This document shows, in pieces, positions 43,809 through 52,457 of a stretch of 54,257 nucleotides of DNA; the stretch's first letter is position 1, and each line of letters begins with the position of its first letter. The notes below the pieces were generated by a model. That model did not search any database. It was given only the letters and a program-made list of their open reading frames with translations, and was not told where the DNA came from. Both the position numbers and the translations under genes were made by a program. This stretch comes from Acidobacteriota bacterium (GTDB lineage: Bacteria > Acidobacteriota > Thermoanaerobaculia > Multivoradales > JBCCEF01): assembly GCA_039030395.1 (NCBI GenBank), contig JBCCEF010000001.1, positions 1 to 54,257 on the forward strand, in the 5' to 3' direction.

Positions 43809-44927
43809 ATGAGCATCACCGGCAATCTCAAGACGATGCAGCTCGCCGAGCTGCTGCAATGGCTCTCCCAGAGCAACAAGACCGGAACCCTGGTGATCGA
43901 CAGCCAGCGGGTCACCAAGAAGATCTACTTCCGCGCCGGCCGGGTCATCTCGTCCGCCTCGACGGACGAAAAGGAACACCTCGGGCATTTCCTGGTCAGC
44001 CGCGGCCTGATCGACGAGACGGAACTGGCGAAGGCGATCGAAATGCAGGAGCGCACCGGCATGCTCCTCGGCAAGATCCTGGTGACCATCGGAGCCATCG
44101 AGGAGGAAGCGCTGCACAAACTCCTCCGCCTCAAGGCCCAGGAGTCGATCTTCGACATCTTCACCTGGCCCGAAGGGGAGTTTCGGTTCATCGAAGGGGA
44201 GCAGGCCAAGAACCCGATGATCGCCATCGACCTCGATGTCACGGTGATCATCCTCGAAGGGGTGCGGCGGGTGGACGAGTGGCGGCGGATTCGGGACTTC
44301 ATCCCGTCCCTCGACGCGATCCCCGTGTCGGTGGGCACAATGCAGAAGTCCGACCAGCCGGCGGTGCAGAAGATCCTCGACCTGATCGACGACCAGCGGA
44401 CGGTGGCGGAGATCTGCCTGCAGACCCACTCCAGTGAGTTTCACACCTGCAAGACCCTGCTCGACCAGGTACGCAAAAAGACCCTCAAGATCATCTCGCC
44501 GCGCTGGAAGGGGACGGCCTCCGGCGGCGGCGCGAATCTGGAGATCGGCGCTCAAGCATTGCTCGACGCCGGCAAGAGCCACCTCTCCCACAAGCGCTAC
44601 GAGGACGCCATGCGCCACCTGCGCGCCGCCAGCAGCTTGGAGCCGGAAAGCCGCAGCGTGCGGCAGGCGGCGGAGGCCGGTGAGCGGGAGATCCGCGACG
44701 CCTTGGCGGACCAGGGGTTCCACGACACCGCGGTACCGCGGCTGGCGGTCAGCCTGGAAGAACTCACCTCGTCGAAGATCAGCCCGCAGGAAGGCTTCAT
44801 GTTGAGCCGCATCGACGGCAACTACGACATCAAGGCGATCGTCAAGATCAGCCCGATGCCGGCCCTCGACGCGCTGCTGGTGTTCTGGAAGCTGGCGCGC
44901 GAGGGCCACATCACCTTGGACGAGTAG
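43809..44927 (+). CDS. DUF4388 (PATAN) domain protein
   Basis: 372 residues. Residues 1-100 are a DUF4388/PATAN domain (MSITGNLKTMQLAELLQWLS, GTLVIDS, KKIYFRAGRVISS), followed by a helical region (LGHFLVSRGLIDETELAKAI, MLLGKILVTIGAIEEEALH), a winged-helix-like stretch (about 190-235) and a TPR-like segment (about 245-300). A possible -10 box TATAAT stands 24 bases before the ATG but no -35 box is seen. No membrane segment. A role in signalling or polarity is possible by family. The TAG stop starts palindrome D2. Confidence 0.78.
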   Translation: MSITGNLKTMQLAELLQWLSQSNKTGTLVIDSQRVTKKIYFRAGRVISSASTDEKEHLGHFLVSRGLIDETELAKAIEMQERTGMLLGKILVTIGAIEEEALHKLLRLKAQESIFDIFTWPEGEFRFIEGEQAKNPMIAIDLDVTVIILEGVRRVDEWRRIRDFIPSLDAIPVSVGTMQKSDQPAVQKILDLIDDQRTVAEICLQTHSSEFHTCKTLLDQVRKKTLKIISPRWKGTASGGGANLEIGAQALLDAGKSHLSHKRYEDAMRHLRAASSLEPESRSVRQAAEAGEREIRDALADQGFHDTAVPRLAVSLEELTSSKISPQEGFMLSRIDGNYDIKAIVKISPMPALDALLVFWKLAREGHITLDE

Positions 44928-44974
44928 CAGGCTGCTGAAGGACCGCTTCGCGGATCTTTTCAGCAGGCCTGCTA
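44925..44974 (+). terminator. Palindrome D2 containing the DUF4388 gene stop codon
   Basis: TAGCAGGCTGCTGAA (44925-44939) pairs with TTCAGCAGGCCTGCTA (44959-44974); an inner stem CCGCTTCGCGG lies between. The gene's stop TAG is its first three bases. Nearly the same outer arms occur at 38410-38458. The motif GCAGGCTGCTGAA also occurs in many other genomes as I recall. Confidence 0.6.
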
Positions 44975-44984
44975 CTTGTTTCTT

Positions 44985-45022
44985 GCAGGGGGGCTAGGCG
45001 CCCCCCTCGCCCTTCGGGCTCG
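44985..45022 (+). repeat. Stop-codon-linked composite repeat, copy 4 (short)
   Basis: AGGGGGGCTAGGCGCCCCCC and GCCCTTCGGGC match the first two stems of copy 1. The rest is missing: the sequence jumps from the first GGGCTC to the GGTCGCA that follows the second one in copy 1, as expected from a deletion between two short direct repeats. The 111-base gap before the convergent paraslipin gene holds only D2 and this element. Confidence 0.65.
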
Positions 45023-45038
45023 GTCGCAGGGGCAAGAG

Positions 45039-45986
45039 TTATCTCGGCGGTTCCGGGATCTCGCTTCCCGGCGAGCCTTGCTTGATGACGTTCATCGCCA
45101 GGGCGATCATCGACCCCACGTCGGACACCGAGGCCGGCAGCACCAGGGTGTTGTTGGTCTTCGCCAGCTCGCCGAACTGCTGAATGTAGTCCTCCGCCAC
45201 CCGCAGCTGGACCGCCTCGTAGCCGCCCGGCTCCTGGGTCGCCGCGGCCACCTCCCGGATGCCTTCGGCGGTGGCCCGGGCGATCGACAGAATCGCCTCC
45301 GCTTCACCGTTGGCCTCGTTGATCTGCTTCTGCTGATCCGCTTCGGACTCTTTGATGGTCTGCTGCTTGGCGCCCTCGGCGCGGTTGATGGCGGCGTCGC
45401 GCTCACCCTCGGAGGTCAGCACCACGGCGCGCTTCTCGCGCTCGGCGCGCATCTGCTTCTCCATCGCCGCCAGCACGTCCTGCGGCGGGGTGATGTTCTT
45501 GATCTCGTAGCGCAGCACCTTGATGCCCCATGGATCCGACGCCTTGTCCAGCTCCGTGACCACCGCCACATTGATCGTCGTGCGCTCCTCGAAGGTACGG
45601 TCGAGGTCGATCTTGCCGATCTCGCTCCTTAGCGTCGTCTGGGCGAGCTGCGAGATGGCAAAGAGATAGTTGTTGACGCCGTAGGAGGCGCGCCGCGCAT
45701 CCATCACCTTCAAATACAGAACCCCGTCCACCCCCACCTGCACGTTGTCGCGGGTGATGCAAATCTGCTCGGTGATGTCGATGGCGTGCTCTTTGAGCGA
45801 GTGCTTGTAGCGCACCACGTCCAAAAACGGCAACAGAATGTGGAACCCCGCATCGAGGGTGCGCTGGTAGCGTCCCAGGCGCTCCACGACGTAGGCGTTC
45901 TGCTGCGGTACCACCGTCGCCGTCTTGGCGATGACGATGATGGCGAGCAGGGCCAGCACCCCGAAGGCTATGGCAGTAGCGGTCAT
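45039..45986 (-). CDS. Paraslipin/stomatin-like SPFH protein
   Basis: 315 residues: one N-terminal helix (ATAIAFGVLALLAIIVIAKT), then a SPFH/band-7 domain (QQNAYVVERLGRYQRTLDAG, LYLKVMDARRASYGVNNYLF, RSEIGKIDLDRTFEERTTIN) and an Ala/Glu-rich coiled coil (AEREKRAVVLTSEGERDAAI). It is typical of QmcA/paraslipin proteins that scaffold membrane microdomains. The gene starts 1 base after nfeD, the usual partner. Confidence 0.92.
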   Translation of the reverse strand: MTATAIAFGVLALLAIIVIAKTATVVPQQNAYVVERLGRYQRTLDAGFHILLPFLDVVRYKHSLKEHAIDITEQICITRDNVQVGVDGVLYLKVMDARRASYGVNNYLFAISQLAQTTLRSEIGKIDLDRTFEERTTINVAVVTELDKASDPWGIKVLRYEIKNITPPQDVLAAMEKQMRAEREKRAVVLTSEGERDAAINRAEGAKQQTIKESEADQQKQINEANGEAEAILSIARATAEGIREVAAATQEPGGYEAVQLRVAEDYIQQFGELAKTNNTLVLPASVSDVGSMIALAMNVIKQGSPGSEIPEPPR

Positions 45987-45987
45987 G

Positions 45988-46425
45988 TCAGCTCCCTTCC
46001 CGAAGCATTAAGGTGAGTCCGTCGACCCTCTCGACAAAGTAGGTCTCGCCGGCCCGCAAGGTTCCGCCGCCGGCGTTCTTGGCGCGCCACACGGAGCCCC
46101 GCAGTTCGGCCTTGCCGACGGCCCCCGGGGGCATTTCCGACAGCGCCGTCGCCGGGTCGCCGACCAGGTTGTCCATCGTGCTCGCTTCCGGCACCGCCGC
46201 CTTCATGCGCCGCACGATGGGCCCCCGTAGGGTCAGCAGCGAAACCACCGAAAACACCGAGAAGAGGAGCATCTGCAGCCACAGGGCGTCGGCGAGACCG
46301 ACCGCCTGGAGCAGCCCGACCAAGAGCGCCGCGATGCCGAAGAACATCATCACCACCCCACCGGGCACCATGATCTCGCCGGCCAGCAGTGCCAAACCGA
46401 TGACCATCCAAATCCACCATTCCAT
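45988..46425 (-). CDS. NfeD family protein
   Basis: 145 residues. Three to four transmembrane helices (WMVIGLALLAGEIMVPGGVV, MMFFGIAALLVGLLQAVG, LLFSVFSVVSLLTLRG) and a C-terminal OB-fold domain (VGKAELRGSVWRAKN, VERVDGLTLMLREGS). It is the short NfeD type that accompanies paraslipins, probably forming a membrane complex with the product of the next gene. AGGAGAGAGA precedes the ATG. Confidence 0.9.
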   Translation of the reverse strand: MEWWIWMVIGLALLAGEIMVPGGVVMMFFGIAALLVGLLQAVGLADALWLQMLLFSVFSVVSLLTLRGPIVRRMKAAVPEASTMDNLVGDPATALSEMPPGAVGKAELRGSVWRAKNAGGGTLRAGETYFVERVDGLTLMLREGS

Positions 46426-46533
46426 GCGGTCTCTCTCCTTCTCGAAGTCCTAGCGTGGTTTTGCCAGTCGCTCGGAGGTCACCCCTCAGAACCCATCCTA
46501 CGGACTGAGATTGCAGCACATTCCTTTATCCGA

Positions 46534-46860
46534 TCATCTCAGATCCGAGGCGGGAACGACGCCGTCACCGGCTCCAGCCCGCCCCACTGTGCCACCTACA
46601 AATCGCTGGTAGAGTTCGCCCCGAACTGGAACTACGGCGGTTCCCTCGGGGTCATCGACTCCATCATCAAGCACGACAACGGGCATGTAGAGCGGTACTG
46701 GTTCGGGAGAAACCGCGGAATCCTTCGATAGGAACACCGCAGTCCGACCGGAGCGATCCTGAACTGGGGGCAGCAGACCAATGAGTTCCCGAACAGCCCG
46801 ATTCCCCACAATGCCTGCTATCAGCCCTAGCAGTAAGCCGTTCAGAATCCGGCCGTGCAA
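46534..46860 (-). CDS. Possible small membrane-anchored protein
   Basis: A 108-residue frame starting with TTG 46858-46860, head-to-head with the next gene (starts overlap by one base). The N-terminus is a good membrane helix (ILNGLLLGLIAGIVGN); the rest is Val/Gly/Pro-rich with no motif. Third-codon GC is clearly lower than in neighbours, and no Shine-Dalgarno precedes the start. It may be a real small protein, recent acquisition or chance frame. The rest of 46426-46859 holds nothing recognised. Confidence 0.35.
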   Translation of the reverse strand: MHGRILNGLLLGLIAGIVGNRAVRELIGLLPPVQDRSGRTAVFLSKDSAVSPEPVPLYMPVVVLDDGVDDPEGTAVVPVRGELYQRFVGGTVGRAGAGDGVVPASDLR

Positions 46861-48047
46861 TGCCTGAGGGATCGGGTGCTCGCAGGCCGGCGGTGGTTGC
46901 CGCAGTGGTCGCGCTCGTCGCGCTGGCGGTGATCGGCGCAGGGGTGTTCCGAACCCACGACGGAGATTGGACGGGGCCGTTTCTGGTGGGCGAACGTGGC
47001 GGGGAGGTGGCTTGGCCCCTCCCCGTCGCCGTTCAGGTCTCCTCTGGCTACGATGGTCAGTTCTTCCTCGCGCTAGCGTTCGATCCCTTTCTGACCACCG
47101 GCATGGTCGAGGCCCTAGACGACGCCGAGTACCGCGCCCACCGTATTACCTGGTCCCTGGCCGCCTGGAGCTTTGGGCTGGGGTCCGCCCCCTTGCGAAT
47201 CGCAATGCTCTACGCGCTACTGGTGGCGGGAGTCGCGGCTTTGGGCTATTGGATAGCTCGCCTTTCGTCGAACCACGGGGAGTCGCCCTGGTGGGGAATC
47301 GCCGGGGCACTCGGTCTCGGCGGCCTGGTCTGCCTCCAGCGGATGCTCCCCGATGTGCTGATGGCTTCCTTCCTGGCGGCGATGGTGGTCTGCCTTGCCC
47401 GCCGCTCCCGAGGCGGCGATCTAGGCGCAACGGTTTGCTTCACCCTCGCTGTTCTTCAAAAAGAAACGGCCATCCTGGCCCTGCCGCAGATCGGCCTTGC
47501 CCTGATCGAGCGGCATAAAGGCCATGCCGTAAAATGGTTGGCCGTGCCGGTCGTCACCGTGGCGGGATGGTGGGGTTATGTGGACCGCGCCGTCGCCACG
47601 GACGGCCACTTCTCTCTCGCGATTCCCTTTTCCTACCCAGGCCAAGGCTGGTTCGCGGCGATGGATCTCGTGCTCGAACGGTCCACGGACCTCCTGCGGC
47701 TCACGAAAGACTGCGCCTTTCTGGGCCTCCACGCCGTGGCGATCCTCCTCGGGCTGACCCTCGGCCTGAGCCAACTGGCCCGTGCCATGCGCGGCTGGCC
47801 CGTCCACGGACTGGCGGCTTCGATCGGACTCTTTGCTCTGCTAGGGACCTTCCTTAGCCTGCAAGTCTGGGTCGAGCCCTGGGCCTATGCTCGGGTCCTC
47901 CTGCCGTTGCTGATGCTCCTCCTCCTGTACAGCCTCGAAGCCACCGCGGAGCGCTGGGTTCGATTGAGCAGCAAAGGGGTGATTCTGGCGAGTTTCCTCG
48001 GAGGGAGCCTCTTCGCCCTGCGGAACATCATCGCTGCGGTTCCATGA
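46860..48047 (+). CDS. Polytopic membrane protein, GT-C glycosyltransferase-like
   Basis: 395 residues with about nine transmembrane helices. After the first helix an external loop carries SGYDGQFFLALAFDPF and YRAHRITWSLAAW, a pattern of GT-C-like proteins that transfer sugars from polyprenyl phosphates. A late loop WVEPWAYARVLLPLLMLLLL is also typical. No other glycosylation gene is adjacent. Substrate unknown; the family call is from motif recall. Confidence 0.6.
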   Translation: MPEGSGARRPAVVAAVVALVALAVIGAGVFRTHDGDWTGPFLVGERGGEVAWPLPVAVQVSSGYDGQFFLALAFDPFLTTGMVEALDDAEYRAHRITWSLAAWSFGLGSAPLRIAMLYALLVAGVAALGYWIARLSSNHGESPWWGIAGALGLGGLVCLQRMLPDVLMASFLAAMVVCLARRSRGGDLGATVCFTLAVLQKETAILALPQIGLALIERHKGHAVKWLAVPVVTVAGWWGYVDRAVATDGHFSLAIPFSYPGQGWFAAMDLVLERSTDLLRLTKDCAFLGLHAVAILLGLTLGLSQLARAMRGWPVHGLAASIGLFALLGTFLSLQVWVEPWAYARVLLPLLMLLLLYSLEATAERWVRLSSKGVILASFLGGSLFALRNIIAAVP

Positions 48048-48186
48048 CAGGAACCGGCGGATCCAGGCACCACCGGCTGCTGAAGTCACTTGTCCAGGGA
48101 CTTTGTTGGTGACGCGCTGTGGGCGAGCATCGTCGAATCCTTTGGCCGTTTGGTAGGTCGGCGGTGCCGCCCCTAAACGAGCTAGG

Positions 48187-48813
48187 CTACAGCCTCGGTC
48201 GGGACACATGGCGATTCCCCCGCACGGCGAATCGCAACGGCCAGTCGACCGCCTCCTCGGCGTAGTCGATGCCCACCCGCGGTCCGCTCGCCACGGCCGC
48301 CGGCTCCGCCGGCTCCCCGGCGGTGATCCGCAGATCTCCCCGATAGAGGGGCGCCCCGTCGAAGGCGCGGTCCACCGCGAGGGCCTTGCACAACTTGCCC
48401 GGTCCGCCGGCGAGGTCGCCGGGCCGCGGCGGTCGCCGCAAGGCACGCAGATCGGCCATGGTCTCGTCTCCTGCCAACGGCTCGCCGGCGCGCAGCAGCA
48501 CCGCGCCTCCTTCGTTCGCCGCGCCGGCCACCGCGTTCAGGCAAAAGTGCATGCCGTAGATGAAGTAGACGTAAGCATAGCCTCCCGGCAGGTACAGGCT
48601 TTCGACCCGCGCCGTCCGGCGGCCACCCCAGGCGTGGCTCGCCCGGTCCAGCGCGCCGAGGTAGGCCTCCACCTCGACCAGCCGCACCACCAGCCGGCGG
48701 CCGTCCGGGAGTCGCCGCACCAGGTAGCGCCCGAGGAGTTCCCGCGCCACCTGCTCCACCGGCCGCCGGTAGAAGGCCACCGGCAGGGCACGGAAGGCGG
48801 ACGAGCGGGGCAT
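48187..48813 (-). CDS. mpg: 3-methyladenine DNA glycosylase (AAG/MPG family)
   Basis: 208 residues. RLVEVEAYLG carries the catalytic Glu (E49), and DRASHAWGGRRTAR, YLPGGYAYVYFIYGMHFCLN, GGAVLLRAGEP and GGPGKLCKAL are the family blocks. It removes alkylated purines and hypoxanthine from DNA, the first step of base-excision repair. The start is ATG 48811-48813. The 139-base gap before it holds no element that I recognise. Confidence 0.93.
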   Translation of the reverse strand: MPRSSAFRALPVAFYRRPVEQVARELLGRYLVRRLPDGRRLVVRLVEVEAYLGALDRASHAWGGRRTARVESLYLPGGYAYVYFIYGMHFCLNAVAGAANEGGAVLLRAGEPLAGDETMADLRALRRPPRPGDLAGGPGKLCKALAVDRAFDGAPLYRGDLRITAGEPAEPAAVASGPRVGIDYAEEAVDWPLRFAVRGNRHVSRPRL

Positions 48814-48868
48814 TTTCGGAGTCTCTGAGCTGCGTAGCGCACGGCGGCGGCGTAGTAGGCTGGAATGC

Positions 48869-49564
48869 GTGACGCTACCACCGCTCTTCGACGACGTACC
48901 GGAGCCCTTCCGCGACCACTACCGGCCGGACGAGCCCTGGGCACTGCTCGGAGAGGCACTCGACCGCATCCTCGCCGCTCTGCCCTCCGAACGGCTGGAA
49001 GTGCGCCCCGCGCCCGGCGCCCATCTGTACGGCGACCGCGTGGTGATCGAGCGCGGCACCCGCATCCATCCGGGGGTGGTGGTCGAGGGACCCGCCTACA
49101 TCGGCCGCGATGTCCTGCTCCGCCCCGGCGCGTTGCTGCGCGGCGGCTGCTGGATCGGCAACGGCGCCATCGTCGGCGCCAACACCGAGGTCAAGCGCGG
49201 CATTTTCTTTTCGGGAGCCCGGGCGCCGCACCTCAACTACGTCGGCGATTCGGTGCTCGGCGCCGGCGTCAACCTGGGCGCCGGCACGGTGCTCTCGAAC
49301 TTTCGCCACGACGGCGATGAGATCTCGCTACCGGCAGACGGCGAACGCCTCGCTACCGGCCGCCGCAAGCTCGGCGCGATCCTCGGCGACGGCGTTTTGA
49401 CCGGCTGCAACAGCGTGCTCCACCCGGGGGTGGTGGTGGGCCGAAGCACCCAGATCTACCCGGGTGTTCAGCTCCGCTCGGGGATCTATCCGGCGGATCA
49501 CCGCATCAAGCTGCGGCAAGAACTCGACATCGTACCGACGGAGCAGCGGTCGCCGGGCGCTTGA
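48869..49564 (+). CDS. Left-handed beta-helix (hexapeptide) nucleotidyl/acyltransferase-like protein
   Basis: 231 residues from GTG 48869. Hexapeptide repeats fill about 55-205 (RGTRIHPGVVVEGPAYIGRD, GNGAIVGANTEVKRGIFF). HLNYVGDSVLGAGVNLGAGT and the late GCNSVLHPGVVVG resemble the acetyltransferase domain of GlmU and related sugar-phosphate transferases. The nucleotidyltransferase half of GlmU is absent. It could acylate a sugar nucleotide. It is divergent from the glycosylase gene. Confidence 0.8.
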   Translation: MTLPPLFDDVPEPFRDHYRPDEPWALLGEALDRILAALPSERLEVRPAPGAHLYGDRVVIERGTRIHPGVVVEGPAYIGRDVLLRPGALLRGGCWIGNGAIVGANTEVKRGIFFSGARAPHLNYVGDSVLGAGVNLGAGTVLSNFRHDGDEISLPADGERLATGRRKLGAILGDGVLTGCNSVLHPGVVVGRSTQIYPGVQLRSGIYPADHRIKLRQELDIVPTEQRSPGA

Positions 49565-49573
49565 CGCCTAGAA

Positions 49574-50815
49574 CTAGGTCCGACGCACCACCATCACCGT
49601 CCGGTCGTCGTTGACCGGCCGGGCGCCGCTGAAGGACTTGACTTCATCGAGGATGGCGCGGGCGATCTCCTTTGCCGGCTGATGCTGAATGCCGCGGCAG
49701 AGTTCCACCAGCCGGTCGGAACCGAATTCCTCGGCTCCGCCGCCGGCCTTCCCCACCGTTTCGGTGATGCCGTCGGTGAAGAACACCAGCAGATCGCCGG
49801 GCTCCATGGCCACGTAGCCGCGCTCGTAGGTCGGTTTCGGCAGGGGCCCGAGCACCGGCCCGCCCTCGGAAAGGAAGCGCACCGCTCCTTTCGCCGATAG
49901 ATGGAAGGGACGCGGATGGCCGGCATTGACGTAGATGAACAGGCCGTTCAGCTCCAGCTCGCCGTAGAACATCGAGACAAACCGGCTGGTCAGGGTGCTC
50001 TGGTGGATGATGCCGTTCAGGCGCTCCACGGTGCGCACGATCTTGTAGTCGCGCGCCAACCCCATGCGCAGTCCCATGTAGATGTCGCGTACCTGCAGGG
50101 CCGCCGGCAGGCCGTGGCCGGAAACGTCGGCGATCGCCAGGCCGAGGATCTTGTCGGAGATGGGAATGTAGTCGAAATAGTCGCCACCCACCGTTTCGAG
50201 GGCTTCCGAAGCACCGCTGATGTCAAAAGGATCGTAGACCGGGTCCTTTTTCGGCCGGATCGAACGCTGGATCTTGCTCGCCTCGCGCATGATGCCGGCG
50301 ATGCGCTCCTGACGCAGCTTCTGGTTGACCACGTGGCGCAGGATGCCGAGGGAGAAAAGAACGTCCCGGGAGTCGAAGGATGGATCGATGTCGAAGGCCA
50401 AGACGTATTCGCCGTCGCGCACTTCGAGGGCGACAAAGTCCTGCGCCCCGAGGCGCCTTTCCAGTTCCGGGTCGAGGCCCGGTTCGTCCGACGTCATCGC
50501 CACGGTGCCGTCGATCAGCACCCTCTCCAGCGGCGGATAGTCGCGCGGAACCTTCAGATCCTCCTCCACCGGCAACGCCTCTCCAAACACCGCCTCCAGC
50601 CGATAGGAGGTACCGGTGCGGTGATAGAGCCGGCCGCCGGTGAGGCCCAGCTCGTCGTGGAAGCCTTCGAGCAGGGTATCCATCAACGACTGCACCGTGA
50701 CGCAGTCATCCTCCGCCTGCTCGATGACGGCGACCACCTGCTCGACTTTCTTCATCAGCCGCCGATAGTCCATGGTGCTGGCGGGCTTCGGGGACTCGGC
50801 GAGGGTGGAGGTCAC
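49574..50815 (-). CDS. SpoIIE/RsbU-type PP2C phosphatase with N-terminal sensor domain
   Basis: 413 residues from GTG 50813-50815 (AAAGGA upstream). Residues about 35-160 resemble a GAF-type sensor; a helix links it to a PP2C domain with GGDYFDYIP (210-218), DVSGHGLPAAL (230-240), GHPRPF, FFTDGITE and DDRTVMVV, all metal Asp positions present. It would dephosphorylate a STAS antagonist and so release a sigma factor. Candidate substrates are the STAS proteins at 8262 and 38456. Confidence 0.9.
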   Translation of the reverse strand: MTSTLAESPKPASTMDYRRLMKKVEQVVAVIEQAEDDCVTVQSLMDTLLEGFHDELGLTGGRLYHRTGTSYRLEAVFGEALPVEEDLKVPRDYPPLERVLIDGTVAMTSDEPGLDPELERRLGAQDFVALEVRDGEYVLAFDIDPSFDSRDVLFSLGILRHVVNQKLRQERIAGIMREASKIQRSIRPKKDPVYDPFDISGASEALETVGGDYFDYIPISDKILGLAIADVSGHGLPAALQVRDIYMGLRMGLARDYKIVRTVERLNGIIHQSTLTSRFVSMFYGELELNGLFIYVNAGHPRPFHLSAKGAVRFLSEGGPVLGPLPKPTYERGYVAMEPGDLLVFFTDGITETVGKAGGGAEEFGSDRLVELCRGIQHQPAKEIARAILDEVKSFSGARPVNDDRTVMVVRRT

Positions 50816-50853
50816 GATTCGGTCCTTTCGGGCTGCGGCACGCTCGGGCCGGG

Positions 50854-52317
50854 TCAGCCGGCGTCGATCAAGGCCCGCACGATGCGGTCCTGGAGGTCGT
50901 GGGCGGCGCGCCGGCCGGAGTTGCCGTTCAACAAGATCGAGAAGGCGTAGAGGCGGCCGGAGCGCCCCTTGGCGTAGCCCGACAGGGTGGACACGCCGGA
51001 GAGGGTGCCGGTCTTGGCAAACACATTGTTCAGGTACGGCGGCTCCGCCAGGCGCTCGTTCCAGGAGAGTTCCTGCTCACCGGAGTAGGGCAACGACCGC
51101 AGGAACTCCCGCCCCCAGCGATGAAAGTACATGGAGCGCAGAAGCGTGGTGAGCTGCCGCGGGGTGAAGCGATTGCCCCGGGACATACCGGAGCCATCGG
51201 CCATGACATAAGTACCCGGAGCAATGCCGAAATCCGCCAGCAGTTCGCGCGCCGCTCGGATGCCGGCATGCCACGAGCCCTGGCCGCAGCCGACGGCGCC
51301 GACTAGCTTGATCAGGCTCTCGGCGTAGAAATTCTGGCTGCGCTTATTGGTGACGTGAATGGCCGTCAGCAGGTCCGTGCGGTGGGTCGCAACGCCTTCC
51401 CACTGCAGTCCCGGCAGGTGGCTCACGGGGCGCAGGTCACCGCTCAGCTCAATGCCTTCCAGGGCCAGGGCGGTGCGCACACCGGCGCCGAAGTAGCGCA
51501 CCGGATTGGGCACCGAAACCCAGCGCTCGACCTTGCCGCCGCGGGGCGTCAAAGTGCCCTGCACGGTCAGCTCGTCGCCGCCCGCCCGGCGGCCGATCTG
51601 GGCGCCATGGCGGGACCGCCCGGCCACCGTCTTCGCTCGATTGGTCACTTCGAAGAGGTCGAGATCCGGCACCAGCTCCACCGCCGCCGGGGAACCGGCG
51701 CGCTCGCCGGGCTTAACCCGCACCAAAACGCAGTTGTCGCTGAAGGAAAGGGCCGACACCGGCGCCTGGTACCAGCGATCCTGTCCGCGGGCGGGCCAGT
51801 CCGGGTGGACTTCGTCGCCGACGAACAGGCCGTGGTCAAGGAACAAATCCCCTTCCACCCGCCGGACTCCGCGCTCTCGCAGGGCCGCCGCCCAGCGGCG
51901 AAACACGGCGAAGGAGTCGCCGTCGTAGTGGCGGCCCGAGATGTTCGGGTCGCCGCCACCCACCACCGCCAGATCGCCGTCGAGCGAAGAACCCTCGATC
52001 CGTCCCCGCAGCAGAAAGCGGGTCTCGAACAGGTAGCCGGGGCCGAGGCGATCCAGGGCGACGGCGGTGGTTACCAGCTTGGTGTTCGAAGCGACGATGT
52101 GGAGATCGTCGGGACGGCGGCCGAAGACCTCCCGGCCGGACTCGATCTCCACCACATGCACGCCGATCTGTGGCGCCACCTTGCGGCCGGCGCGCACCGC
52201 CCGCTCGACGGCGTCGGATACCTCAGCGGCATCCATCCCGCTCGGCGCCAGGAGAGCGGCCAGCAGTACGACGACTGGCGCGACGAATGGACGGAGGGGA
52301 TGGGGCGCTGGCGGCAT
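50854..52317 (-). CDS. dacB: D-alanyl-D-alanine carboxypeptidase/endopeptidase (PBP4, DacB)
   Basis: 487 residues from ATG 52315-52317. Signal peptide (PFVAPVVVLLAALLAPS), then the S13 fold: SNTK with catalytic S77 and K80, a large insert domain between the motifs, S-Q-N in NKRSQNFYAE, and KTG at 435-437. It trims or cuts cross-linked peptidoglycan peptides in the periplasm. GDPNISGRHY and DGSGMSRGNRFTP are family hallmarks. Gene is 38 bases upstream of the phosphatase gene. Confidence 0.93.
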   Translation of the reverse strand: MPPAPHPLRPFVAPVVVLLAALLAPSGMDAAEVSDAVERAVRAGRKVAPQIGVHVVEIESGREVFGRRPDDLHIVASNTKLVTTAVALDRLGPGYLFETRFLLRGRIEGSSLDGDLAVVGGGDPNISGRHYDGDSFAVFRRWAAALRERGVRRVEGDLFLDHGLFVGDEVHPDWPARGQDRWYQAPVSALSFSDNCVLVRVKPGERAGSPAAVELVPDLDLFEVTNRAKTVAGRSRHGAQIGRRAGGDELTVQGTLTPRGGKVERWVSVPNPVRYFGAGVRTALALEGIELSGDLRPVSHLPGLQWEGVATHRTDLLTAIHVTNKRSQNFYAESLIKLVGAVGCGQGSWHAGIRAARELLADFGIAPGTYVMADGSGMSRGNRFTPRQLTTLLRSMYFHRWGREFLRSLPYSGEQELSWNERLAEPPYLNNVFAKTGTLSGVSTLSGYAKGRSGRLYAFSILLNGNSGRRAAHDLQDRIVRALIDAG

Positions 52318-52457
52318 GATCGGGTCTTTCTTCGCGCGATGGCGGAACGGCTCCAAAGTTCACCGAAGGCTATCCCGTCGGCGAGGCGGAAGGAAGCCCC
52401 GCTATACTCGAAAATCCCTTTTCTCATCGAAATTAGCTCTCTCCGGCCGACCCACGA

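Noticed and set aside
48072-48085. A further CAGGCTGCTGAA palindrome after the GT-C-like gene
   Set aside because: GGCTGCTGAAG is present, but no complementary arm follows and the GC stems are missing.
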